From: Paragonimus skrjabini miyazakii
Taxonomy: Eukaryota > Platyhelminthes > Trematoda > Plagiorchiida > Troglotrematidae
Direction of reading: 5' to 3'
Assembly: GCA_014338405.1 (NCBI GenBank)
Contig: JTDE01002016.1
Span: forward strand, 35,343 to 99,342
Length of the DNA stretch: 64,000 nt
A model generated the notes under the pieces. That model saw only the letters and a list, made by a program, of their open reading frames with translations, was not told the DNA's origin and searched no databases. Of the stretch, positions 1 to 12,059 are shown in pieces; position 1 is the stretch's first letter; each line of letters starts with the position of its first letter. The position numbers and the translations under genes were made by a program.

Positions 1-3000
1 AAACTTACATGTGCGTGTATTTTTACTATCGAAGGTCATGGAAAGTCCAAATCGTGTAACAAATATCTGTGCTCCGATTATACTATCTCACGTAAATTAG
101 TGGACATCCCGAAAGTTTGCAGATTTAGCACAATATGAGCAGTAATGTTTCTAAATTCATTTGTTCACTTCACTTGCTATTTTAACAGAGGCTCTGGATA
201 TCAGGACTCTATGATTAGTCGTGTATTGCGTCCTTTTTAATGAACGGATCACAAGTTAGAACACGCATCTCAAACCGTTTTCATTGACGTTGTATTCCTG
301 ACGTAGCATCAACACCAAACACTGATACAATGATTTCTTTGTAGCATTCTCGATTTGAAACTTGAGTTAATTAGACGAAACATGATATTTCTTAAGAGTT
401 TCAATTCAAACTGAAATAGAAATTAAGTATTCGTTATCGGCGATCATTTATATAAAATCGATTTGGAACACCTAACACACTGTTCATTTGTGTTCGTTTC
501 GCTGTACACGATTCACCATACATTCGTTCGGAATACAAGAAAACAGTTTTTACTCCTGGAAAGATACCTACCTTGTGGCGGCTGACGTGAGAAACGGAGT
601 TTGGTCAGTTGGTCAGTGAGATCTCATTGTGTTGTGGATCGATATACAAATGGCGCAGTAGTCGAATTGTTCAGAGGAATTCAAATGGAAAGTGTCTTCC
701 GAAAATAATCATTCCACCGATTCATAAGGTTGTATAAAAGGTGGCTTCGTTTGGGAGTAGTATAGTGTGTATATTCGGGAACTTATTGGCAGATGTCAAC
801 GCCAGGAAGAAGAGGAACCGGAAGCGACTATTGGAACAGTGTGTAGACACTATGGGGATCGTGTCACCAGCGCGAATGACACTGTACTGCTGCTTAATAT
901 GTGTGGATACACGTCAACTGTGCATATGAGTGTACGCGTTCGTGGTCCCATGTTTTAATGTAACCTGTACGGGATTTCATGCGATAAACAACTTCGCAAT
1001 CTAAACGTATTTTGCAATCACAACAATAGACACACTGATTAGAAAAGCGAGGTAATTATAGTCAGCATTTTGATCGGTGATGAAACCTACTTACATCTGA
1101 TAAAATGAGTTGATAGGTTTTGCCGGCAAGCATTGTTTTGCTACGCATAACGATATTACACTGATATTACCTTTCTTCTCTGTTAAATACCATCTTTACT
1201 ACCCTATCTTAAAGTTGTGTAGATATAATATTTCTGTACATTACATCCGAAACTTTCAGTAGGCTACTAACCATTCGAACTCCATACACTGTGTTCTGCT
1301 CATTTTTTGTAAACGTTGCCACCCATACCTCTGTTGTATAAATAATCCATCCAAGCCAGCAAGAAAATGAAGGATGTGACCATGAATGAATATCTTGCCT
1401 GTAAACTGCACGTTTCAATGACATTTGATGCGTTTTCCGGTCAACACCTACCACTGCCAAAAAATGCGTTTAATTCACTGGACTATTCTTGAAGTACACT
1501 ACAGAATAGACTTTAGTATTCAAGACAAGCTGTTAGGTGCCTTGAATAGATTTTAGTCATTTCATTTATGTGAACGGCTATATGGGAGTTTTTACAGACC
1601 AGAAGTTGAATCGATTACAAACTGAAAAAGAATTCTTGTCAATACGAACTTCCTTCGAGAGCAGAATTCATGGATAGGTGAGAAAGCACCGATGGTCTGA
1701 GTAACGAACAGTAAACGTATGACTGGAACAACGTTTGCTGTGTTCTGATTTGTCTCGTTAACTAACAGTCGTTCAACAGTTGTAGAACTACTGGAACATT
1801 GTTTGTGACTAAAAGTTCACTACCTCTCTGTATTATAGTTATTCACTATTCATCTGCAGCGGTTATTGAATGTGAGCAGCATCGTTGAAAGAACTGAAAC
1901 GACTCAGACGATTTCAACAAAATCAGAACTTTAGACTCAAATCATTAAATTGATTTGACGGTGCGAAAGCGTTTTGAACTAAGTATATAGATAATTGTGA
2001 AAACAGCTAAGATTGGACATGTTTCTTAGAGGAGGTTGATCGACAACAGCAAGTGTACTTTTAGTTAAGCAATTGCCTGTGTTACTTCTGCAACGTACCG
2101 TCTTGTTGACAGCCTTGAAGTTATCACACATGAAACATTCGGACAACCTTCCAACTCGCTGAGACGTCCTCTTGCAGAGACCTGCATTATTGTGTGTAAG
2201 ATCAATCAGACTAACTCACTGATTGTTCATCCTCTGATGGCAAGGGGTCGCTTGCTGGCTTCTATCCACACTTGCAACAATTTTTTCATGGCTCTGTCTT
2301 CACCTATCCTACATGCTACTTTGACCTACGAAATTGGTTACCTAAACGCTTTATTTTTCAATTACCACGGCAGGTGTGATGTCAGTACGGACTGCGAGAG
2401 GGATTAACTGAACTTGTCGACGAGTTGTGAGGTCCGTCTCTACGTATATCTAACTATTACACGGATTATGTCAGAGGTCGTTCAGCTGTGTTCAATTTCA
2501 CACAGACATATGACGACAGATAATGTTGGTTTATCTTATTGTGCGTCTGCTTCGTACTGGACGTCTTCCATTACAACTGATATGAGAGCCGGTAGTCGAT
2601 TAAGATCTACACAGTAATACTTGTTGCAACTAAACAAGAACATACGAATCGCTAACAGACTGTTTCGCGACGGCTCATGTGAACACACCATTGCCATTTT
2701 GACATGAGAGCTAACCACAGATGTTGAAGCTGTTTTGACACACCGGAGTGGTGTTATTTTAAATAAAATATCCGGGAATTTTATCACAGAAGATAGAAAG
2801 CTGACATGACACAACTGAGGTGTGAACAGAAGTGGTTGCATTTCAAATTGTGTTCATTACACTACGTGTGCGCATACAATATTCCGAACCACAATCTCAA
2901 AAGTAGAATGCAGCCAGAAATTAAAACCCATCCGACTTCCATCAAATCAGTATGATTGTTACAAATCAAGTTTATTTTGCACACAAACCAGCACAGTGGG

Positions 3001-3020
3001 ATTTACTCTAACAATCTTTG
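1..3020. other. unassigned region, no gene recognised
   Basis: Only short open frames are seen, none with a recognisable domain or convincing splice-site pair. A TATA-like sequence at 733-740 is listed separately. The reading frames here look like chance openings in AT-rich DNA. Confidence 0.5.
733..740 (+). promoter_or_regulatory. TATA-box-like sequence
   Basis: TATAAAAG lies about 55 bases upstream of an ATG at 793 that opens a 17-codon frame (MSTPGRRGTGSDYWNSV), and within 8 bases of a longer 62-codon frame starting at 741. The spacing to the first ATG would suit a core promoter, but no gene can be followed from it, and AT-rich DNA makes such words by chance. Confidence 0.15.
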
Positions 3021-3228
3021 TATCGCTCTCATTAGAGCTCGTCAGTAGTGCATATCATCGCCACTGCCGGGACTTGAACCACGGACATTCAGTTCATGAT
3101 GCGACCGTGTTTACCACTGCGCCATTGACCTCACGTTAGACTGGAAAGTCTATGGGAATGCGACAGCTGCGATCAATTGTGGGTGATGTTCAATCTATAT
3201 GAAAATCAAAATCCCCTACTACCCATCA
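3021..3228. repeat. HHR retroposon copy A, fold-back, degenerate
   Basis: On the - strand, 3061-3140 carries a tRNA-like A box (TGGCGCAGTGG) and B box (GGTTCAAGTCC), followed at 3052-3021 by a hammerhead relic CTGACGAG...GCGATA in which the essential GAAA has become GATA. Instead of running on into the family's tail, the 5' end of this head is joined at about 3140 to a + strand tail (GGTGATGTTCAATC and beyond). Head and tail therefore point in opposite directions. Confidence 0.75.
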
Positions 3229-3534
3229 GTAATCTTTGTATCCCATGACAAATTTTTACTGTGTTGTAAGTAGAACTCGAAATGTCTGTCTGGTTAATCG
3301 TGTGTAGCCTCATCGAATGAAGCCTCGAGGTTGAAGAGGCTGGCTCCTTCGAGGCATTTATTGTTGGTTTGTCCGTTACCTTCTGTTTCACACGTTTTTT
3401 GGTGGGTGCTGGTTAACTCTGGTTCCGTGCTGAGTTTCGGTTTGTCTATAAACACATTGTGCTCCTTATCTACACCGGTATTCATGGATCAGGTTTGCTT
3501 TGGTGAACAGAGACATTTTTTCGATTACAACACT

Positions 3535-3575
3535 CCTGAAGACAGCCATCCGAGGTTGCTGAAACGTAGAGTATT
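3535..3575 (+). repeat. Penelope-like terminal hairpin motif (possible)
   Basis: CTGAAGA at 3536-3542 is followed by a short hairpin and GAAACG at 3561-3566. The same CTGAnGA...GAAAC layout marks the ends of the better-supported Penelope-like copies at 37620-38728 and 48896-49493. It resembles a decayed hammerhead core. No coding part of an element is recognisable next to it. Confidence 0.3.
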
Positions 3576-4087
3576 ACAACTTGCTCATAAAGTTGTGTTA
3601 TTCTCAATCCATTTATCAGAGACGTAGTTTTCTTGATCAGATTTGTGGTGAATCCGATCCACTTTGTATACATCGACTGGTCTCATAGCAACTAGTGTAC
3701 AAGGAACAGCTAACCTTAAGCGATTTCCAGCTAATCGGCGCTCGTTGTCTCCACTGGATAGTAGTCAAAATATTACTGTTTTCTTAGGCACTGTGGGTTA
3801 CTTTGTGTACTTATCGTGTTCACCCACCTTGCGAATACTTTCTAGAAATCGTTGTTACGAAAAGTCTGCTCTAGTTTACGCATTACATCATCTTAAGTGT
3901 CTTCAGTGTTAATTTGAGTAGACTGATCAAATATTTAGCGTACAAACTACTTGTTGTTTGTAATCGTAGTATAACTGTCAAGTGCAGATGTCCACCGGTT
4001 CTATTGTTCCATTCGTTAAATGACATACAAAATAGGTCTGCTCACTTTCTTAGACATAGTGTGGGGGCTGTCAGGCAGGAAGTGCGA

Positions 4088-4560
4088 GCATTCCAACTCT
4101 CGGCGGAATACCCCAACACAGGGAGGAGGTGCGTTCAAAAACCCATGGTGAGTGGATGGAGAGCGGCGTGGGCGACCGGATGAGTCATCGCTCGACCGGA
4201 TCGGACCAATGGGCGAGACGTGGCAGCCGAAATAGGATGGATGACCAAATTGAAGGCGTGATTATTCCAACACTCTCAGGAATATCTCGACACGGCTGTA
4301 GAGTACGTTCAAAGCCTCCAGTAGATAGACGGAGGACATCATGAGCGACCGGACAAGCCATCGCTCAACGAAATCGGATAAACGGACGAGGAATAGCAGG
4401 CAGAAAACCCCCGGGTATAAGACGCTAATCACACACCTAAACCGGGTAGAAGTGCACACGCCGTGCGAACGGAAACCGAGCGGTGTTGTGGACTGGAATT
4501 GTGATTCAAAATCGCGAGCGCTCGTGTGGCATGGCAACTAGCATGTTGGACAATAAAGAT
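4088..4560 (+). repeat. R1 repeat, copy a (LTR-like, + orientation)
   Basis: This is a GC-richer block with two imperfect tandem units (about 4090-4255 and 4265-4420). Each begins with an ATTCCAAC-type box and contains GACCGGA...CATCGCTC. It ends in a segment with GTTGTGGACTGGAATT and a polyadenylation-like AATAAA at 4552-4557. The same order of parts is found inverted at 55601-56070, and shorter versions at 19826-20165, 45714-46064 and 47454-47804. A tandem enhancer-like block followed by AATAAA would fit a solo LTR, but no gag/pol partner or TG...CA ends were identified. The open frames inside it are not considered genes. Confidence 0.6.
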
Positions 4561-7500
4561 TATGGTTTATTGGATGCCTTTTCGCTACAATAGTTACCAC
4601 CTTTAGGATGGCCAACCAATCGGGATAATCCTTTTTAAAGTGTGACATTTGTTTGAACGCAAACGACTAATTTGTTCTGATAAATTCAGAACTGTATCAT
4701 ACATAACTAGACTAAATTAACTGTGTGCTTTATGCGTTTTATTGTCTTTTTAGTATTCACTTATGAGGTTGTCTTTTCCAACCTGATCAATGAATAGCTT
4801 GCCAAACTTTAAGATTTCACCTACATGTACACTTATATTTGTCTTTTGAGTGAACCCATTAGAGAGAATCTTTCTATAGACAGAGCTCTTTAATCCAGCC
4901 TCGAACCTTATATGGAAAGGTATGGATGATTTCTTCTTAAAGTGGATCCCTCTAATTGGGGTACTATTTTCTCTAGTCTCTTTGATGTTTACTCTAACGA
5001 GGGACTACTATGTCATCTTGCCATACTCATGTGTACAAGGAACAGTTATTGTGAGCTTTTTAAAACAGTATTTCATTCTTGAAAGAATAGGCTAGCTGAT
5101 TCCAAGACCATTTATACTGTCAGTCACACGGTGTTATATTTCGTTTTGATGATCTGTCACTTTGAAAGATTCACTCGTTTACTTGTCTTGAAATCAACAA
5201 TAATACAAAGTTCCAGGATCAACAGAAGATGTGTGTGATATGTGTCCAAATTTTTTCTCTCAATACCTCAATTTATAGACCTATGCAACTACATTTGGCT
5301 GAAATGGGGTCGTGAATTTTGGGAACTTTTAAAAAAGAGTACACCAGATAAATTACTAACCAATTTTTCCGTGGAAACATAAGAGGTTTCAAGTCAGAAA
5401 TCTGTTACTTTTCTCATAATAATAATAGCAATGAGGTATGGAAGATAGTGGTTGATATTGGGAACTTCTTGTGTTCATGAGAAACCCTCCAGTCGTTTGT
5501 GGGGAGTTGATAAACCGACAACACAATTCAGTTAGCTGATTCTTGACTCTTTTGTCTAAACAAAAGAGCTGTGTATTACAACCATATGTTCACCATAAAC
5601 GATAGCCATATGATTAGTGTATTTTTCACTCTTCCATTACATACCGCTCACACTTCACGGGTTGTAGTCGAATTTCATCGGTTTTTGGACTACTCTATGC
5701 AAATCTAAATAACATACTGCGATCAGCATCTTTGTATATTATTTCCCCTCCCGTCTACTCTAGGTCACTGAATGTTATTTCTGGTTTGGCTGCCTGATTC
5801 AGCTGTGTTCTGATTGGGCATTGCCGACAATCGATCAACGTATCTCTGTCATTCTCGTTTGCTTGACTAGCTGTACGTTTCAGACGCTACCTGTAGGCTG
5901 GGTCCTGTGCATACAATCTTTTCAACACTGGGGTTACAAGTCCGTCTAAGCGCACACTTTCACTACGGTTGCTTATGCGTCAGTCGCGCGTATCTTAGTA
6001 ACTAGGGTGTAACTAGAACTCAATCGAAGCAACCTAATGAACTAGCAGCTATGTTAAATTGATACGGAGTAAATGTCCCGTTTATGTTAATTGATAAAAC
6101 TACTGCGTGCATCCAATGCGATTCTTTGATAACCATTAGATAAAACGAGAGATGTGGATCACTTTCGTGTTATTGTTCGCGTTTCTCAGTCGGTTAAAGT
6201 CCATCCTTAGTAAAGTGTTAGAAACGGTCAGTAGTATTGCTAATCTCAATCTTATTCCAGGAATGTGTAACAGTACATTCTTTGTCTTTCTAAAAAATGT
6301 GATGAATGTACTTTTTTATCAAATGAGCCAACTATGCCTAATCTGATTCACACGCGCAGTTAAGTCCGCCTGTAATAGTAACCAATGTCTGTATCGCATT
6401 AATCATGTACAACATTCTGATCAGGTTACTAGTGTTTGGAACGCGCAAATCAATTTTCATACTTGCGTTACTGTTATAATGATGTCCTTTAGATGGTACA
6501 ATATGTGCCAAATTGTGTATGCCTGCATATTGTAGATAAATAATTTTAAAAAAATTTCAATACAGTTTTCAACGCACAGTTTTCATTATTCACTGGTTAA
6601 TTTAGAAGGTCTCATGTATACGTTTTGGGAATCCTTTCAAAAATATCACTGAGTTTGTGAAATATCATGCAATTATAACATATACGGTGATACACGTTGG
6701 TATTTAGCAGATAATTTTTTAAAAAATTCCACATTGAACTCAATTCACTCCAAAATGAACTAGAACTCTCGGCTAAGGTTGTCGAAGGTGGATCCATTGG
6801 TTACTCGTGCCTATTTCATGACCACTGTGAAAACCGTGGGTTATACATTCAGACTGGTGCGGACAGGAATGCAAGTCGATTGCGTACACGCCACAATGAC
6901 AACTTCGCACTCGTTCCACCGAGTATTTCCCCCAATGCACGTTGATTGCGTGTGCACACACACACGCAAACACACACATTCGTAATTCACTGGGGCGATA
7001 CCCCGAGCTTGTACACCGATGGAATGTGCACTTCGTTAGGCCGTTACAAAACTATGTAAGGAATCCGGGTCTATCGGCAATAGAAAATACCACAAAAGCA
7101 TGTGCCATTCTGAATGGTGACGGCCTTGGTAACTGGTGGAATGGCTAGGACACTCGTGTAAATTAAATTCACCGGACCAAATTGCTTGCTTGTCCGTTGG
7201 AGGTTGGTAATTGAACAAAATACTGTATTGGACCTGAACAGGCTTGGCAGGGCAGACTGAGCAGACTAAGCTGACGCAGGTTATTACTTAAAGTATGCAC
7301 GGCAGAATAACTGTATTACACCATACCCATGGTTATCACAACCACGTGCAGTAGTCAAGACCAAAAGACATCAATTGACCTTGAACAGAAGTGGGGGACA
7401 AACTACACTGAATAACGCCATCATTTCCACAAATTTCGGAAGTAGCTTATACAAGAGAATACATTGTTGATCAAAAATGATCGTATTGGTTTTCAGAACC

Positions 7501-10500
7501 TAACAAACACGGATCCAACACATACTGAAACAGTTGCAATTGATCGTCCGGCGCGGATCAAATGCGAACATACGTGTCTATCGTTCTTACCTCACCTACG
7601 TGATCTTTACCGGTTATAGGTTATTCTTCTACTAATCGATTTTCTCTCCACCTCAGACTGTCTTCAAAACACCGCTTGATTATCATGAGCATTGTAAATG
7701 AGTGGACATCAAAATTAGTGACGTTGTCAAAAGCAGTTTGCTCCGGATAGATCAGGGCTTTTATTCTCATGCATGTTAATCCACCTGTGAAGAAGATCAT
7801 TGCATCAACTCTTCTGTGAATGCTGTTGGAAAGTTTTGTAATATGTTATTTTGTCTGGCGTAGAGTCTTTGAAGACTTCTATCGCAAACATTATAGAGTA
7901 TACACTTCGGTAGTATTGAAAATCATTCAGTCAGTGTGACGTCAAACTTATTCTATGCGATTACAATCAATTGATCCAGTAAGCCAAGATAAACTGCCAG
8001 TATTGTGAGATAACATGAGAACTCATTACAAGGTTGTTTGATTTTACCACAGCATTATTCCACTGAAATATCTGATAATTCTGGCAGGATATTTTGGGGG
8101 GTATAATTCCTTTCTACTTGAACCAGTATCAATCTAATCAGCACAGTTCAATACATTTCTCCAAGCTGACCAGATAGCAATCTATACGTTATAAATTTGA
8201 ACAGTTCATTTTCCCAGTGAAGTACTCCTCCTAGCATATTCATTCGACTTTTGTGTTCCACCCGAACACCAGGTGTTTTCGTTTCTGAAAGTAAGCATGT
8301 CGCATACGACGGAACTGTATCGAATTGGATGATCCAGTGAAAATCATACACGGAGTTGAGTGGGCAGTAGTAACCAGATGAATGAGTCATACTTATCAAA
8401 AGGTCATACAAACGACACAAGCATTGACAACTAACAATAGAACGTTTTTGTGCTCATTCTAGACGAGATGTTCAGTTTGTACACTTAATTGGAAGCACCT
8501 CAAGTCGGAGCTAGAACGATGCTCTTTATATGCCTCAGGACTCATACTAGTTAAGCGCTGAAAACTATTCTGTCCAGTTTTCTCACCGAAAGTTTATACT
8601 AGATCATCACAGAAACTTCAAAAACTAAAAAAATAATGACGGATGACCAGGTGGTTGGGTTATTTTATACAACTTGAACACCACTCACGTTGTATCCACC
8701 CTAATTCAACCAGACTGTATGTAATAAAGACTGTACGGGTATCCTTTCTTCCTTGAGCATTGAGGATCGATTATCGTCTGGAACCACTTTTTCTGAACAT
8801 TTCCGATGAATCATAGCCATCGTTACTTGACCAGTAGCTCATGTGGAAAAATAAACTAGTGTTCATTTGACGTCGTGTTCTGATTAGCTGAAGTGCACAA
8901 GCAGAATATACTGCTTTTACGAGTTGCTTTTAGATGTGAACACACAAATGCTAATACAATCTTTCGTGTCCGATAAATCTGCCTGTTCCTGTACAGTCAT
9001 AATGACTTTTGGTTTGACGTTAGAGTAGCCAAAGTAGCCAGATTACTAGCGTCAGAATGGAGACTACGCTCCAGCTAGACAATGAACTCTTTCCCTCTGC
9101 ATTAATCAGAGGCTACAGATGATGAGAGATTGTGTTCGAACGGTGCATACAGTCTGAAAAAAACTATCAGCAAATGTTGAATTATGACAAGAAAACATGC
9201 TTGGTGTTGCTTAGCCCTTATAAGAACGAATCAGTATCGCCCACTTTATATGAAGCAGGAAGTGAACTATAATTTCTATCGTTCTACTCCAGACATAACC
9301 GAAAGATTTTGTTCGGCCGTAATCATTAACGGGTAATGTTTAGATGAGACGATCGCCTTGAGAGAAGACACAATAAATCTCATGTTCGCTTCAATTAATA
9401 AACTGACAATCGAGATTTTTCAACCAGGTTAAATTACAGACTTTATTGGAACAGCTTTTTCATGGCGGATTAGCAACCAATCAGTTTGTTGACTAAGCCT
9501 CCATTATCGTACATACATGGCTGCGGCTTCAACACTTGAGCAGCTGTTTGAGTAGAATATTTCGTGCGAAACTAGCGCAATCTGGTTTTGTTTTCATCAG
9601 AGCTCACTGGTCGTAAACAATATCCTTATTTGTATAAAAAACCAGTAATTTTGTGTATGAAAACCGTTAATTTGAAACTGGGAATCGATAATAGTCTGTC
9701 TTGTAACAAACCGATTTTTTACAATCGATTTTCAACATTGATAATGTGTTTGTGTCCTGTGTGTTCGTCCATATCTACCTACTGAACAATTAGTCACAAA
9801 CTTATCAACAAGATATATCAGCGTAATGACAATGTCATTGTCAGTTTATGATATTTCTCAACTGTAACGAAACAGTGATCGAACTGGTGGAAATATCTTA
9901 GGCTAACTAATCAACAGCATGGTCTGTGTATAGGAGAAACCATTCATTTGATAACACTCACTGTGGTCAATCACTGCACAACTAATAAAATTCTATTCAC
10001 AATTAGCATCTGCCATTGCTAAGCTCAACCGAATCTACGATCGAATTCCGTGTGTCAACCAATGAACGTGTCAGTAAGACGCAAACTATAAACAATTTAA
10101 TCCTGTTGTCTGTTTACATACATTTACTGCTCTGAAGATGAGCGATGTAAATATATGTTCATTTATTTACCTGTCTATTCAGTATTGCTGCTGAGTAACC
10201 GAATGCCACTAGTTCCACTAAGTTAGACTACGGTACTACTTAACTCACGCTAGTAGTCATTTGTGTATACTTTTTGAATTAAATCGTTAAACTATTAGAG
10301 AACTTCCCGTAGAACTTTACTCGAGCTTATTTGATGTTCATTTTTGCTAATAACGTACACTAACAGTAGGCATTCTGATATTGACTATCTAACTCTATAA
10401 ACCCTATCGGTGTTGATTCTGAACCGAATCGATGAGAAACAATTTAGACTACTACAAACTTTGCGAGTAATGTGACAACACACCATCCTCATATCTGATG

Positions 10501-11860
10501 GAGTGTCAATGTATCAATTGCTACCTTCGTTTCAACCACATCATGATGTACTCCGATCCGATTGTTTTAGCATCGCCCAATTTACTTATTTCTGCTATTG
10601 TTTTGTTGAGTCCAGTTGCCAACATCTAATTCCCGTGCACAGTCTCCACTTCGTTCCACGTTGTATATTTTTGTTAATTATTAATTTCTTATGTACGAAA
10701 CAGGTTTCGTCTGAATAAACTGTCTTGCCCTAGTCAGGAAATGTACAGCTGTCTTGATAGACTGTGTATAACTGTGCATCATGAGAAATTCTGTAAACAC
10801 ACAACTATTGAACCGTTGAGTTAACTTTGGTATTATTATTACTATTGTTATCATACTGTTATTTAAGTTAATTTATAAGAATGTATAAATCTATTCCGAA
10901 AAGTCTCACATCCTCGTGTTTTGTACGCACATTATGGATTAAAAATTCGTTTTTATCATGACTGAACCACAAAAGGGTGACTGATTTTGCCTTTTAATAG
11001 TAGCTTCAGATTGAGATTCAGCTATGATTTCTTCAATCTACCAATTGTATCATGGTTCGAGAATACATTGTGTCCAGATGGATAGTCACACTCTTTTTAT
11101 TGTGTACACATATTTATTCATATGTGTGTCACGTGAGATCTTACTAGGGCGTGTTAAACGATTTGTGGTACGAATATTAAAGTAGTATTTTTAGACTACT
11201 ACCGTCAATATCAACTGGAAAACTGTGGAGGTATAGCTATCCAGTTTATTTTAACGGCACCATAAGTGTTCACTATTCTGACTAGCTGAGAATGACGGCA
11301 ATGTGTTTGTTAACCGATCAAACTGAGTCACGATCTGAAGGGGGTTGATCTCACCTACCTATCGTTGCTTCATGTAATCATTCGTGGGGTTGTGGTGATA
11401 CGTGAAAGCTATTCTGCAATACGCTGCTCAGCACATAATGGTTCACACACTTCACATGTTCACTGAAACCACTATACACGGCATATGGTGAGAGCACAGG
11501 CTTTAGCAGACGAGATCATACTATACGCATGTTTCGTATACACGAGTCCAGTTGTACACTTTCCCGAGGTATTTACTTCGCCCACTTTCTCTCAGGTAGG
11601 CAGATGTTTGGTTAGACCAGTCCCTTCGAATAACGGTCACACGTTCTTGTCGTTCCAACCTAGGTCAACAACTCAGACATCAGGAATGTGGCCCACTAAC
11701 GGAAAAACTTGTACACTGTTCCCACAATGCACTTTACTTACATACAATACCTATGTGAATCACCACATGTGCGTTCGTATTGGTGTGTGTGTATGTGTGC
11801 CGCACGTGTGCTGAGGTTGCATGTGTCCAAGCTTTGGTATGCATACCTATCCATATTTTG
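4561..11860. other. unassigned region with microsatellites
   Basis: No open frame here shows a domain or a good splice pair. The stretch includes a (CA)-rich tract near 6951-6980, a CTGAAGATG motif at 10132-10140 resembling Penelope-like ends, and otherwise AT-rich unique-looking DNA. It may be intergenic or intronic. Confidence 0.5.
6951..6980. repeat. imperfect (CA)n microsatellite
   Basis: Interrupted CA dinucleotides run GTGCACACACACACGCAAAC and onward. Other CA/GT-rich tracts lie at 11785-11800, 12043-12059 and 41366-41399. Confidence 0.8.
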
Positions 11861-11865
11861 GCGAC

Positions 11866-11960
11866 CCAGCAAAAGCTGCTTCATTTGATGATTAAACAAG
11901 AAAAACTGCAGCAACAACAACACAACAACGGTGACAATTTCGGTCAGTCCGTTCTCTCTA
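11866..11960 (+). other. glutamine-rich exon-like block (weak)
   Basis: After a CCCAG at about 11864-11868, a frame reads QQKLLHLMIKQEKLQQQQ and then HNNGDNF, with possible donors at GGTGAC or GGTCAG. A leading coiled-coil or polyglutamine exon of the downstream TDU gene is conceivable, because its 5' exons are missing. The acceptor has a poor pyrimidine tract, and CAA repeats alone can open a frame by chance. Confidence 0.15.
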
Positions 11961-12059
11961 CCATGTTTACTCGTTTCTTCTGTGTTAGGATAACTGATGG
12001 ATGAATGCGACCCTATATGAAGTCGCAGTTGTGTGCGTGCATCGATGTGTGTGTGTGTG

